Positions 39,956 through 48,736 are shown, counted from the first letter of the stretch. The stretch: DNA of 64,000 nt from a virus (IMGVR_UViG_3300041956_000313:1-64000); one strand, 5' to 3'. Notes: a model not told the origin generated them from the sequence alone. Program-made: numbers and translations.

Positions 39956-40593
39956 AAACTGAAGACGTGTTGACGATTCTGGCCGCGTTGGGCCATGCGG
40001 AGGAGCACATACTCAACTGGCGTGAGCAGCTTCCCAAAGCAACGGTTGTCGGCAACGACTGGCCTCGCTTGGAGAGAGACTTCAACGCTGCAACGAAACT
40101 TCTGCGCGCCGAGATGATTGCCAATCAACGTCGGGAGGGCAGTCGAAGCATTCGAACTCTCTACAAGAAGATAGACAGGAAGACGGAAAAGAAATTTCTC
40201 AAACTGCCCTTTGATCCGAATCCTTATCGTAGCGCGCAAGCGGCTGACGCTATTTACGTGAAGCTGTGCAAGAAGTACGGCGTCAAGCCGTGGAAGAAGG
40301 GCGAGCCCATGCCGATGCCGGATGATGAGAATGAGATTCCTCTCGGCAATCTCACCGACGTCTTGCTGGGCAGGGACTGCCGGTACGCTTCGGCAATACT
40401 GGGAGAGAAGCGCACGGCTCGCGCTGTGAAGCGTGCTGTGTCTGCCGCGAAGCGTCCCAAGAAGAAATCCGCTGCCGCACTCGTACGCGAGAAGAAGATG
40501 CAGATGCGACGCGACGACAATGCTTTGTCGGATGCGGAGTTTCTGAAGAAGTACGGCCATGAACGCGCCACGCCCGGTCGCACGAGGTACTGA
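39952..40593 (+). CDS. Unrecognised protein
   Basis: 213 residues, ATGA coupling. Helical N-terminus, a central SAQAADAIYVKLCKKYGVKP, and a very basic C-terminus (VKRAVSAAKRPKKKSAAALV). No family recognised. Confidence 0.68.
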   Translation: MKTEDVLTILAALGHAEEHILNWREQLPKATVVGNDWPRLERDFNAATKLLRAEMIANQRREGSRSIRTLYKKIDRKTEKKFLKLPFDPNPYRSAQAADAIYVKLCKKYGVKPWKKGEPMPMPDDENEIPLGNLTDVLLGRDCRYASAILGEKRTARAVKRAVSAAKRPKKKSAAALVREKKMQMRRDDNALSDAEFLKKYGHERATPGRTRY

Positions 40594-40594
40594 C

Positions 40595-41671
40595 ATGAAC
40601 GAACAAGGTGAGGGCATCGTCGACGAGCTCATCCGGTACTTGGATACGAACAAGCGCATTTATGTACTGTTCGGTCCCAATGGGAATTCATCCTTCAGAG
40701 AGATGACAGTCGAGCCGCGCGTGGTGCCACAGCTCATTGCGTCGGTGAAGTTCCGGCTGCCGACGAACGGGCGTTTTTATCGAGGCGACGAGTTCTACGC
40801 GCCGAATGATCGAAACAAGTTTCGCATGGATGCAACGGCCACTGAGCTAGACATGCTGCATTACCCTCCTTACACACGGTTCGTGCTTGAGTACGACGTG
40901 CGGGGTGATTACTACCCGCATTGGGAGACTGAGGGTGCAACACCGGAAAAAGTCGTCATCATGTGTGAGCATCTCAAGTCACCCGATGCCGAAGTCAACA
41001 AGACTCTTTCAGGCATCGGCTTCAAGACATTCGAGTACCGTTCGGCTGATGTGTATGTCGATGAGCGAGTCATTCCGAAGGGCTGGGCGACGAACGGCGT
41101 TGCTGCAATCACTGACGACTACGACAATCGTGTGACTTCCCCGCACGACAAGAACGTTTATGCGCTTCCGCTCGGCTTCACGAGTCCGAACAAATGGGAA
41201 CCGCGTGAGGCTGAGCTGAATGCACTCAGCACGATGTGGATGGAAATCGGAGCACTCTTGCAGTTCTGTGTGGCCGTGCATGCAAAGAAAGGCGTCACGC
41301 GCTCCGAGGTGAAGTCGAAGCCGCGGCGTGCGATGACGATCAAGGGCCGCCGTCTCGGCTACACGTATCACGTGCTCGACATCGATCACGAATACGTCGA
41401 GCCAGCTCCGCTCGAAGGCGAGTACATTCCGAAGGGTCATCACGCGTCACCGCGCTTCCACATGCGCCGTGCGCACCTGCGCAGGCTGCCGGATCACACG
41501 CTCGAAAATCCGCATGTGACGTTTGTCCGGCAGTGTGCGGTGGGTAACTTGACGCGTGGTGTCGTGGAGAAAGACTATCGTGTCAAAGAGTTTGAGCCTC
41601 CGCAGATGTGCACGGTTGAAGAGATTCAGGAGATTCATCGAATTGGGCACGAGAAGTTCAAGGAGAAGTGA
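40595..41671 (+). CDS. Conserved phage-type protein with HHASPRFHMRRAH motif
   Basis: 358 residues. Central region TSPHDKNVYALPLGFTSPNK, and a C-terminal 'HxSPRxHxRRxHxR' motif (HHASPRFHMRRAHLRR) followed by VTFVRQCAVGNLTRGVVEKD, a pattern seen in many uncharacterised phage proteins. The clustered His/Arg could bind nucleic acid or metal. Coupled by TGATG to the next gene. Confidence 0.7.
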   Translation: MNEQGEGIVDELIRYLDTNKRIYVLFGPNGNSSFREMTVEPRVVPQLIASVKFRLPTNGRFYRGDEFYAPNDRNKFRMDATATELDMLHYPPYTRFVLEYDVRGDYYPHWETEGATPEKVVIMCEHLKSPDAEVNKTLSGIGFKTFEYRSADVYVDERVIPKGWATNGVAAITDDYDNRVTSPHDKNVYALPLGFTSPNKWEPREAELNALSTMWMEIGALLQFCVAVHAKKGVTRSEVKSKPRRAMTIKGRRLGYTYHVLDIDHEYVEPAPLEGEYIPKGHHASPRFHMRRAHLRRLPDHTLENPHVTFVRQCAVGNLTRGVVEKDYRVKEFEPPQMCTVEEIQEIHRIGHEKFKEK

Positions 41672-42126
41672 TGTCAAGGTCAGCAGGAGTCGGGCAGCCG
41701 ATTCGGTTTCTTTGTACGAAGTGCCGCAGTCACAGAGCCTGGACGCTACGTCACGGCGGCAGGACGGGAGTCAGAGGCAGCCGCTGGCACATCACCGGCT
41801 GGCGCAGAGAGTCACGAGCTCCGCGCGGCAATGCAGGCGGTCGCAGTGATCCGAGTTACGTATATCAATATCGGTGTGCAACTTGCGGACATGTCGGCTG
41901 GTCGCGGCACATAGAAGTCTCACGGGCATGGCATCACTGGCATGTGAACGTCGCGCACTCAGGCCGTGCCGGTGAGGCGCAGCAGTGCATTATGGAGGGA
42001 CTATGGGTTCTTCACGTAGCAATGAGTGGTGGGAAGAGCGAAACGAGCGGCAGGCAGCGCTCATTGAAGAGCTGTCAGCAAAGCAGCTTTACGAACAGAC
42101 ATCGAGCGCGAAAGACGGCAAGGTAA
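41671..42126 (+). CDS. Zinc-ribbon protein
   Basis: 151 residues from ATG 41671. FLCTKCRSHRAW and YRCATCGHVGW form a four-cysteine ribbon with many His. The last ~40 residues overlap the next gene out of frame and look unstructured, so only the first ~105 may matter. Confidence 0.58.
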   Translation: MSRSAGVGQPIRFLCTKCRSHRAWTLRHGGRTGVRGSRWHITGWRRESRAPRGNAGGRSDPSYVYQYRCATCGHVGWSRHIEVSRAWHHWHVNVAHSGRAGEAQQCIMEGLWVLHVAMSGGKSETSGRQRSLKSCQQSSFTNRHRARKTAR

Positions 42127-42242
42127 TAGCGATACGCAAAGCGTTCGAGCAGCATCGAGGTTTGTCAGATAAGCAACGTGCAGTGCTCGCCGGATGGCTT
42201 GCCGAACGGGAGATGGAAGATGCGGAGGACGAAGAGAGCTGA
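42003..42242 (+). CDS. Small acidic helical protein
   Basis: 79 residues from ATG 42003 (GAGGG). Helical throughout (NEWWEERNERQAALIEELSA ... [14 protein letters not shown]). Overlaps the zinc-ribbon gene by 124 bases. Confidence 0.58.
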   Translation: MGSSRSNEWWEERNERQAALIEELSAKQLYEQTSSAKDGKVIAIRKAFEQHRGLSDKQRAVLAGWLAEREMEDAEDEES

Positions 42243-42420
42243 TCATTTGGGACGGAACAAAGTGCTGTGGGTTTCGGCGCCCAAGCTACGTCCGCATATT
42301 CGTTTTTCGCATGGCAGGTGGCGAGTCTATAACTGGAACTGGCCGGTCATGGATTCACTCGGCTACGTGAAGAAGGCACAAGAATTCTGTGAACGATTGA
42401 ACGAGGAGAAGGTAGAATGA
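42220..42420 (+). CDS. Small unrecognised protein before QueF
   Basis: 66 residues from ATG 42220 (GTG 42262 is an alternative). [20 protein letters not shown], then [16 protein letters not shown]: a beta-hairpin plus helix typical of small phage proteins. ATGA-coupled to queF. Confidence 0.55.
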   Translation: MRRTKRADHLGRNKVLWVSAPKLRPHIRFSHGRWRVYNWNWPVMDSLGYVKKAQEFCERLNEEKVE

Positions 42421-42845
42421 TGAAGCGTGAAGAGTTCAAAGGTCTCGAAGTGTTTGACGCACCCTTTGCGGTCGGCAGTGAGAACCTGATTCACATCACA
42501 GTACCGGAGTTCACATGCTTGTGCCCGAAGACTGGGCAACCGGACTTCGGCAAGATCGAACTGCATTACCTGCCCCGCCGGCATTGTGTCGAGCTGAAAT
42601 CACTGAAGCTCTACATGTGGACGTTCCGTGATAAAGGCGCGTTTCACGAAGCGGTGACGAACGAAATAGCCGACACGATCGGCGTTGCCATCAGCCCTCT
42701 GTGGATGCAGCTAACCGCGCGCTTCTTCGTGCGCGGTGGTATCTACACGACTGTCACGGCGGTGCGCGGCGACTCCGAGTTCAGGGAGAGGCATTTCAAG
42801 ATACTGCCAGACACGTCTCGCGACGGCTCGGAAAACTACGTATGA
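42417..42845 (+). CDS. queF: 7-cyano-7-deazaguanine reductase (QueF, unimodular)
   Basis: 142 residues, the size of type I Que[20 protein letters not shown] carries catalytic Cys36 and Asp43. [12 protein letters not shown] is the QueF motif with substrate-binding Glu59, then [10 protein letters not shown] and [13 protein letters not shown]. The enzyme reduces preQ0 to preQ1 with NADPH. Together with FolE, QueD and two DpdA-like enzymes this suggests preQ1, or a preQ1-derived base, in the phage DNA. A QueF-like amidinotransferase cannot be excluded from motifs alone. Confidence 0.88.
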   Translation: MMKREEFKGLEVFDAPFAVGSENLIHITVPEFTCLCPKTGQPDFGKIELHYLPRRHCVELKSLKLYMWTFRDKGAFHEAVTNEIADTIGVAISPLWMQLTARFFVRGGIYTTVTAVRGDSEFRERHFKILPDTSRDGSENYV

Positions 42846-43426
42846 AGATCGCCGCCGCTGAACTTCGCATGCAGTACGTGCTGCCCAGCAAACTGCTTGC
42901 GAAGTATGCACTGATGAGGCTGGTGGAGGTGGTGGTGATGCCGGCCGCGTATGGCCTGCCCTGGTGGCAGGCCGAGCAGCACATCATCCTCACATTCATT
43001 CCGAGTGAAGCGAAGCCTCTGCCTGCAGATTCACAGTACGATCAGCGCGAGGACCTGGGCAAGACGTGTAGCTCGTGTGGGCAGTGCTGCACGCGTCTGC
43101 CTGATCATCAGATTGCCATTTACATGACGCGCATGGAACGTGCACGGGCAGAGATGGCAGGCTTTCCGATTTGGGAAGGAGTCTCCGGAGTCATCCGGAT
43201 TGATGATTGCAAGTTTGACGTGCTGCGTACGAAGGAGAACGGAGACTGCCATTTCCTCGGTTCGCAGGGATGCACACTCGGGGACCACAAACCACTTTGG
43301 TGCAAACTGTACTACTGCGAGAAGCACTATGGTGGGCACTATCCATTCGAGACCGTTGTACCACCTCCGGTGCTCCCTTCTGCGAAGCGATCGGAACCGC
43401 AGACGGACGAGACTGGGTCCAGTTGA
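42842..43426 (+). CDS. YkgJ-type cysteine-cluster protein coupled to QueF
   Basis: 194 residues, ATGA overlap with que[14 protein letters not shown] (CxxCGxCC), then [20 protein letters not shown] and CKLYYCEKH form the eight-cysteine pattern of YkgJ/UPF0153 proteins, thought to bind metal or an Fe-S cluster. Function of the family is not established. Translational coupling suggests a link with QueF. Confidence 0.7.
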   Translation: MKIAAAELRMQYVLPSKLLAKYALMRLVEVVVMPAAYGLPWWQAEQHIILTFIPSEAKPLPADSQYDQREDLGKTCSSCGQCCTRLPDHQIAIYMTRMERARAEMAGFPIWEGVSGVIRIDDCKFDVLRTKENGDCHFLGSQGCTLGDHKPLWCKLYYCEKHYGGHYPFETVVPPPVLPSAKRSEPQTDETGSS

Positions 43427-43452
43427 ACGCGCGGCACTGAGCGCGTTATAAG
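43423..43452 (+). promoter_or_regulatory. Sigma-70-like promoter with hairpin spacer
   Basis: -35 TTGAAC (43423-43428), 18-bp spacer, -10 TATAAG (43447-43452). The spacer is part of a 7-bp inverted repeat AACGCGC/GCGCGTT (43426-43432, 43441-43447). Confidence 0.5.
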
Positions 43453-43460
43453 AGGTCTCT

Positions 43461-43667
43461 ATGCCCGAACCGAAAAACCAGAAACAAGAGCTACTGGACG
43501 CGTTCAATTCTCTTGTGAGTGCAGCGCCTATCGAGTTCTATGCTGATGCAGAGTTTGACGCATGGAACGTAAACATCGCGAGAGTTCGTCAACTGATTGA
43601 AGCCTTGCCTGATCCCAATTGCGACTGCGGTGCGAAGTCTGGTGAACCGCATCAGGTTACGATATGA
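43461..43667 (+). CDS. Small protein with C-terminal cysteine pair
   Basis: 68 residues. Helical start (NQKQELLDAFNSLVSAAPIE) and a DPNCDCGAKSGEPH end that could bind zinc. Downstream of a promoter, ATGA-coupled to the next gene. Confidence 0.6.
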   Translation: MPEPKNQKQELLDAFNSLVSAAPIEFYADAEFDAWNVNIARVRQLIEALPDPNCDCGAKSGEPHQVTI

Positions 43668-43861
43668 ACAGCCCCGTCATAACAGTTGAGAAGATCACGG
43701 GCGACACGGTAGTCCTTCGTGTTGATCCGTGGTTTGTTCCGGCCACTCGGGAATTGAAAGTGGGTGACAGTCTCAGACTCGACATGCTAGACGCTCCGAC
43801 CCAAAGGAATGTTTCTCTCGCGCGCACGCGTGAAGAGTACAAGCCTGACGCAGCTTGGTGA
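43664..43861 (+). CDS. Small beta-rich protein
   Basis: 65 residues: SPVITVEKITGDTVVLRVDP, ELKVGDSLRLDMLDAP. SH3-like barrel pattern. Followed by 159 bases with hairpins (TGCGGCG/CGCCGCA; CTGAACA/TGTTCAG at 43911-43928) and the promoter at 43944. Confidence 0.6.
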   Translation: MNSPVITVEKITGDTVVLRVDPWFVPATRELKVGDSLRLDMLDAPTQRNVSLARTREEYKPDAAW

Positions 43862-43943
43862 TTGACATTTGCGGCGTGCCTGTGACTGCAGCGCGCCGCA
43901 TGTCCCTGCACTGAACATCTCTGTTCAGTCGCTTAACTTCCAC

Positions 43944-43971
43944 TTGTCATTTCTGATCAGCGCGCTATAAG
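43944..43971 (+). promoter_or_regulatory. Sigma-70-like promoter
   Basis: -35 TTGTCA (43944-43949), 16-bp spacer, -10 TATAAG (43966-43971). GCGCGCTATAAG resembles GCGCGTTATAAG of the promoter at 43423. It would drive 44021 and possibly the packaging genes. Confidence 0.6.
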
Positions 43972-44020
43972 CGCCCTCGATGTTGGCTTGGGGTTTGCCG
44001 ACGTTTGGGGGTTGAAATTA

Positions 44021-44599
44021 ATGGCAGCACTGAATGGAGCCGCGACTACGCTCGCGATGCTCCGGTTTATCGCGAATCATTCCGGGCAGTACACGCGTGA
44101 CGAGATAGTCAAACACTATCAGCCGCAGATACGCCGCAAGAAAGCGCAGCACACGGTCATGAATCTGCTGACCACGCAGCTCGTTGCGCGTGGTGCAGCC
44201 GACCGTCTCATGCCCACGGCAAAAGGACGGCTGCAGCTTCAACCAAAGAAACGTGATGCACTCACGTCGTTCTCAGTCAAATCAGTAGAGCGCAGAGACA
44301 ACTGGCTAGCCGGTGATCTTGAGGGCAGCGTCTTTACACAGCCAGTGACGACACGTGTGCCGACGTTGCGCGAGCGGCCGCGCAAAGCGCCCATTGATCC
44401 GCTGCGCACGGCTCGAAGACTCTACTTCGAAGCTGACTTGGTCTATGCGCCGCGGCTCAAAGAATACCTCTGCAAAGTTCGCACGCGTTCGTCCGAGTTC
44501 GCACACGGTGAGCGCGTGCTGATGTTTGATTTGCAGCATGCAAAGAATCTTCATGCGTGGCTGGGCCGCGCAATACCTGTCATGGAGTCACGCAAATGA
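44021..44599 (+). CDS. Winged-helix-like protein
   Basis: 192 residues from ATG 44021. N-terminal winged-helix pattern (LAMLRFIANHSGQYTRDEIV, then HTVMNLLTTQLVARG and PTAKGRLQL); the rest is basic with a beta-rich C-terminus (GERVLMFDLQHAKNLHAWLG). A DNA-binding regulator is plausible. Coupled by ATGA. Confidence 0.62.
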   Translation: MAALNGAATTLAMLRFIANHSGQYTRDEIVKHYQPQIRRKKAQHTVMNLLTTQLVARGAADRLMPTAKGRLQLQPKKRDALTSFSVKSVERRDNWLAGDLEGSVFTQPVTTRVPTLRERPRKAPIDPLRTARRLYFEADLVYAPRLKEYLCKVRTRSSEFAHGERVLMFDLQHAKNLHAWLGRAIPVMESRK

Positions 44600-44853
44600 C
44601 CGATCAACTACCTGTGCCTTCAACGGTTGAAGTGCCTGCAAGCGAGCTGGCAAAGTCACTCGCACAGCTATCTGTGTCAGTGCTGCAGAAAGGTCGTTGT
44701 CAGATGTGCTGGCAGCGTGAAGGGACTCCGCCTGATTGCACGCCCGGTCGGAGGTTCGTCGTCAACTTTGGTGTGCACGGTGGGCTGATTCTCTGTGAGG
44801 AAGCACTCACGAAGCTCGTGCAGTTATCGGACAAGCATCTGGAGGGTCAATGA
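44596..44853 (+). CDS. Small cysteine-containing protein
   Basis: 85 residues. Helical start, then GRCQMCWQREGTPPDCTPGR as a possible zinc knuckle and GLILCEEALTKLV. ATGA-coupled both sides. Confidence 0.62.
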   Translation: MTDQLPVPSTVEVPASELAKSLAQLSVSVLQKGRCQMCWQREGTPPDCTPGRRFVVNFGVHGGLILCEEALTKLVQLSDKHLEGQ

Positions 44854-45509
44854 AAAGGCCGCTGACTGCAGTTGAAACGGGTTCGGGGCTGTCGCTTGAT
44901 CTGGCCCAGCCCTCTGTGTCGCAAATCTCCGTCATCGACATCGTCCACTCACTCGCGATGACACCACGCTTGCTGGGCGCGGTAAACAACCGTTACTCGA
45001 TCGCGCAGCACGTACTGCACATGTTCGACCTGTTGACTGCGCGTGGCGTGTCGGCGGATCGATTGTGCTTGCGATACTTCGTCACCCAAAGCCACGTGCC
45101 TTACATCGGTGACATACCAAGTCAGGTACTCAAGCTGCATGCGATGACGTCAGTGCTTGCAGACCTGATAAGAAAACTTCACTACGCAGTACGCAAGCAC
45201 ATTGAGGAGCGTTACAGCGTGCCCACGCACATGTTCGCGCGCCCGAATGAGGACGAATCACGGGCAGTTGCATCGATGTCTCGTGTGCTGCGTGCTTACG
45301 AATCGTTTCACTTGCTTCAGGGAGGTGGGTGGAGCATGCAGCTGGAGCCGCAAGAGCTCGTCACCGTGGCAGGAGTGCTGTGGGAAAAGTCAAAGTACCG
45401 ACTCGACTTTGATCGTCCACCACAGTGGATGGATGAGCGCACAGCACATGCAAAGCTCTTGAATCGTGTCAACGAGCTGATAACCACACCCAAGAGTGCC
45501 GCGGCATGA
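44850..45509 (+). CDS. HD-fold phosphohydrolase-like protein lacking its metal ligands
   Basis: 219 residues. The frame IDIVHSLAMTPRLLGAVNNR, YSIAQHVLHMFDLL and YIGDIPSQVLK matches phage and bacterial HD hydrolases of the YfbR/5'-nucleotidase kind. In those, YIGD is preceded by 'LLHDAxEA'; here the stretch is YFVTQSHVP, so the His-Asp pair and the following Glu are replaced. Probably catalytically dead and used for binding or structure. Confidence 0.65.
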   Translation: MKRPLTAVETGSGLSLDLAQPSVSQISVIDIVHSLAMTPRLLGAVNNRYSIAQHVLHMFDLLTARGVSADRLCLRYFVTQSHVPYIGDIPSQVLKLHAMTSVLADLIRKLHYAVRKHIEERYSVPTHMFARPNEDESRAVASMSRVLRAYESFHLLQGGGWSMQLEPQELVTVAGVLWEKSKYRLDFDRPPQWMDERTAHAKLLNRVNELITTPKSAAA

Positions 45510-45877
45510 AGAACAGAAAGAAGCTGCTAATCGTGCTGACGAAGCGCATCCTGTTTATTTTTGGGCTGCAGGTCTTGGGCGTTGTCAGTGCTGTCGGACT
45601 CTGGATCTTTGTCATGCTCATGTGGTTTGCAGGGTTCTTCGTGCTGCCGGTGGCGTTGATGCGCTCGACGTCAGACAAGGGCGAGATAGTACTGCCGACG
45701 TGGGCAAGGCATTGGGACGACACTGCGGACCTCGAGATCAGAGGCCGACCCGCGGCGCAGTTTGTGTGGCAGTACGACTTGGGGTGGCACATGGCGACGT
45801 TCTTGTGGCTGCAGTTCTACAATCCACTCGCTAACATGCGAGTTATGTATCGCCGCAAGGTCGGACTGCCGCAATGA
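45506..45877 (+). CDS. Membrane protein before the terminase
   Basis: 123 residues. Two adjacent hydrophobic segments (about 15-50: ILFIFGLQVLGVVSAVGLWI, FVMLMWFAGFFVLPV), then a soluble tail LPTWARHWDDTADLEIRG with a 'LP.WA..WD' pattern seen in uncharacterised phage membrane proteins. ATGA-coupled to terL. Function unknown. Confidence 0.68.
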   Translation: MKNRKKLLIVLTKRILFIFGLQVLGVVSAVGLWIFVMLMWFAGFFVLPVALMRSTSDKGEIVLPTWARHWDDTADLEIRGRPAAQFVWQYDLGWHMATFLWLQFYNPLANMRVMYRRKVGLPQ

Positions 45878-47268
45878 GCGCGATAGTCATGCCTTTACGA
45901 CGCCGGCCGCGTGTGCCGGTGCCGATGCTGGATCACAAGCAAGAGTTCTGGCGCAAAGAAGATCCGATACTCAATGACAAGGGCGAGGTCATCAAGGGTG
46001 GGTTTTGGGAGCCGCAACGCAACTGGTGGAGTCTGCCGAACTTCATAAAGTCGTTCGTCGCAGGCTATGGCAGCGGCAAGACGTTCATAGGTGCAAAGCG
46101 TGACATCGCCCAGTGTTTGCTGAATGCGCCTGCGCCACAGTTAGTCGTCAGCCCGTCCTACAAGATCGCAAAGCGCACAATCATTCCCGTGATTCGTGCT
46201 TTGTGTCAGGGCAAAGCGGTGCGTGACCCGACGTTCACGTGGAGTGAGCATCGCACTGACTTTGAATTCACTATCAAGCACGGTCCGCGAATCGGCACGA
46301 TCTGGATTGCATCCGGAGACGAGCCGGACAGCTTGAAGGGTCCGACAGTCGGCAGCGCTCACATCGACGAGCCCTTTGTGCAGGAGAAAGAAGTACTCGA
46401 CCAGTGCATAGCACGTGTGCGCGATCCGCGCGCAAAGCGCAAAGAGATTACTCTGACGGGCACGCCTGAGCAGCTCAACTGGGGGTATGACATCTGCGCA
46501 GGAGACGAGAAGGAGGACTATGACGTCGGTGTCGTGCACGCATCGACTCACTCGAACCGTGCTCTGGCTGATGATTACGCGAAGCGCATGGAGAGTGCTT
46601 ACACGGATCGTGCCACGCAGGCGTTCGTTGACGGACTGTTCGTCAATCTGTCCAAGGGCGTGGTGTACTACGGCTTTACAAATCTTAACGTAGTTCAGAT
46701 TCCTGACCCGGGCGGTGAGCTCTGTGTGGGCATGGACTTCAACGTCAACCCGATGGCGTGTTGTGTGTTTTGGGTTTACGGCAATCACATGCATGTCATT
46801 GCAGAGCACGAGTTCGACAACGCTGATACACCGTATGTCTGCCAAGTTCTGCACGAGAAGTACAGGTTTCTAGCCGGTCCGCGTCAGGGCGAGTGTCGCA
46901 TAAAGAATGTGTACCCCGATCCGGCTGGCAATCAGCGGCACACGAGCTCGCCCGGTGGAAAGACGGACTTCCACTACATTCAGGAAGCAGGCTTCATCGT
47001 GCAAGCACGACGTTCGCACCCTGCCGTGCGCGATCGTGAGAACGCAGTAAATGGCAAGCTCGGACCGATGATGGGAGAGCCCACACTGACGTTCGAGCCT
47101 TCGTGCAAACGTCTCGTCAAATACTGTCGAATCTACACGCACGAGAACAAAAACAAACCGCATGCAAAGGCAATGAGTCACCTGCTTGATAGTCTCGGGT
47201 ACCCTGTTGAATACTTGTTTCCAGTTGTTCGGCCGATTGTTGAAGTCCGAAACTTTCAAGGCGCGTGA
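45874..47268 (+). CDS. terL: Terminase large subunit
   Basis: 464 residues. ATPase: Walker A AGYGSGKT (63-70), Walker B HIDEP (163-167), coupling motif LTGTPE (194-199). Nuclease (RNase H fold): CVGMDFNVNPMACC carries the first Asp and VYPDPAGNQR the later acidic residue. It packages DNA into proheads and cuts the concatemer. The portal gene follows 10 bases later. Confidence 0.93.
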   Translation: MSAIVMPLRRRPRVPVPMLDHKQEFWRKEDPILNDKGEVIKGGFWEPQRNWWSLPNFIKSFVAGYGSGKTFIGAKRDIAQCLLNAPAPQLVVSPSYKIAKRTIIPVIRALCQGKAVRDPTFTWSEHRTDFEFTIKHGPRIGTIWIASGDEPDSLKGPTVGSAHIDEPFVQEKEVLDQCIARVRDPRAKRKEITLTGTPEQLNWGYDICAGDEKEDYDVGVVHASTHSNRALADDYAKRMESAYTDRATQAFVDGLFVNLSKGVVYYGFTNLNVVQIPDPGGELCVGMDFNVNPMACCVFWVYGNHMHVIAEHEFDNADTPYVCQVLHEKYRFLAGPRQGECRIKNVYPDPAGNQRHTSSPGGKTDFHYIQEAGFIVQARRSHPAVRDRENAVNGKLGPMMGEPTLTFEPSCKRLVKYCRIYTHENKNKPHAKAMSHLLDSLGYPVEYLFPVVRPIVEVRNFQGA

Positions 47269-47278
47269 GGGGAAAAGC

Positions 47279-48736
47279 ATGGCGGTCAAAAGAAACCCGG
47301 CTGTACAGCACCCGACCTACCAGAAGTATTTGCCGAGATGGAAACTCGTGCGTGACTGCGCACAGAATTTGGTGAAGGCAAAGGGCAATGAGTATTTGCC
47401 GTCGCTGAGCGGTCAGACTGGGAGTGAGTACGACTCATATCGTCGACGAGCGTTCTGGCTTGGCGCGACCCAGCGCACTCTTGACGGCTTTACGGGCATG
47501 GCTTTCAGAAAGCCTCCGATCATTTCGACTGCAGGCGAGACGAAGAAAGAGCTAGAAATAGAAAAGGACAGCTTTCTTGCTCGCATCACTCCGAAGCGCA
47601 AGCCGTTTGTGTCTCTCGCGCGCATGACAGTGCGTGAGTTGTTGCAGACGGCCCGAGTTGCATTGCTGCTCGATTTGCCTGATGACGCGGATTCGTCAAT
47701 TGATCCGTGGGTGGCGGTGTATCAGGCAGAGAGTCTCATCTCGTGGGAATACGGCTCAGATGACAAGGGTGAGCCGGTGCTCATTCAAGCTGTGCTAGAG
47801 GAAATCGTCGAAGAACGCAAAGCTCCACCGGACGATGACGAGATAATTCTCGTCACGCAGTGGAAAGTTCTGATGCTGGAGGACAATGAGTACAAGGTAC
47901 AGGTGTGGCGCAAGGGCGAAGGGCCGCGTGCCAATCCGTACGTCGTGCACAAGGAGACGATTACACCGCAAATACGCGGCAAGCGTTTCACTCGTATTCC
48001 TCTAGTCATTCTCGACATGATGGACGACAACGGTGACTTGACTCCGCCCTTTGAGCCGATTGCCGAGGCAAATGTCAGCCACTTCTTGTCGTCCGCTGAC
48101 CTTGAACATGGCCGGCATTACACGGCGTTGCCTACTCCGTACGTGTGTGGCATTCAGCAGAGTGACAAAGAACTGAAAATCGGTTCGATGTCAGCATGGA
48201 TGATCAGTGACGCACAGGCGAAGGTGGGCATGCTCGAATTCACCGGGCAAGGTCTCGGCTCGCTAGAGAAGGCGCTCGAAGCGAAAGAGAATCTCATGGC
48301 TGTGCTTGGAGCACGCTTGCTCGAAGCGCAGAAGAAGGGCGTCGAGGCTGCTGACACGCACCAGATGCGCGGCTCGGGTGAGCAGTCGGTGCTTGCATCG
48401 GTCGTGCTGCTTGCTCAGCAAGGATTGAATGAAGTGCTCACGATCGCACAACCTTACGTCGCAGGCATGCAATCTGCAGTTGCCGAGTTAAATCTCGACT
48501 TTGCTGCACTCACTCTGACGTCGGCGGAGCTAGACTCACTCGTGAAAGCGTTGCAGAGCGGAGCAATCAGCGAGGAAACGTTCTTCTACAACATGCAGCA
48601 GGCAGAGATGTATCCGCCTGACAGAACGTTTGAAGATGAACAAGCCGCACGTCAGCAAGACTCCGACAAGGGTCTTGAGAATGAGATAAAGCGCATCAAG
48701 GCGATGCCGGAAACAGACCTCGGGAATGCGGCGTAA
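47279..48736 (+). CDS. Portal protein (DUF4055-type)
   Basis: 485 residues from ATG 47279 (GAGGGG). Features of the DUF4055 portal family: RRRAFWLGATQRTLDGFTGM, ESLISWEY, FTRIPLVILDMMD, the stem-like LSSADLEHGRHYTALPTPYV, and a C-terminal helical crown. It forms the dodecameric channel at the capsid vertex. Directly after terL and before the morphogenesis gene, as usual. Confidence 0.88.
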   Translation: MAVKRNPAVQHPTYQKYLPRWKLVRDCAQNLVKAKGNEYLPSLSGQTGSEYDSYRRRAFWLGATQRTLDGFTGMAFRKPPIISTAGETKKELEIEKDSFLARITPKRKPFVSLARMTVRELLQTARVALLLDLPDDADSSIDPWVAVYQAESLISWEYGSDDKGEPVLIQAVLEEIVEERKAPPDDDEIILVTQWKVLMLEDNEYKVQVWRKGEGPRANPYVVHKETITPQIRGKRFTRIPLVILDMMDDNGDLTPPFEPIAEANVSHFLSSADLEHGRHYTALPTPYVCGIQQSDKELKIGSMSAWMISDAQAKVGMLEFTGQGLGSLEKALEAKENLMAVLGARLLEAQKKGVEAADTHQMRGSGEQSVLASVVLLAQQGLNEVLTIAQPYVAGMQSAVAELNLDFAALTLTSAELDSLVKALQSGAISEETFFYNMQQAEMYPPDRTFEDEQAARQQDSDKGLENEIKRIKAMPETDLGNAA

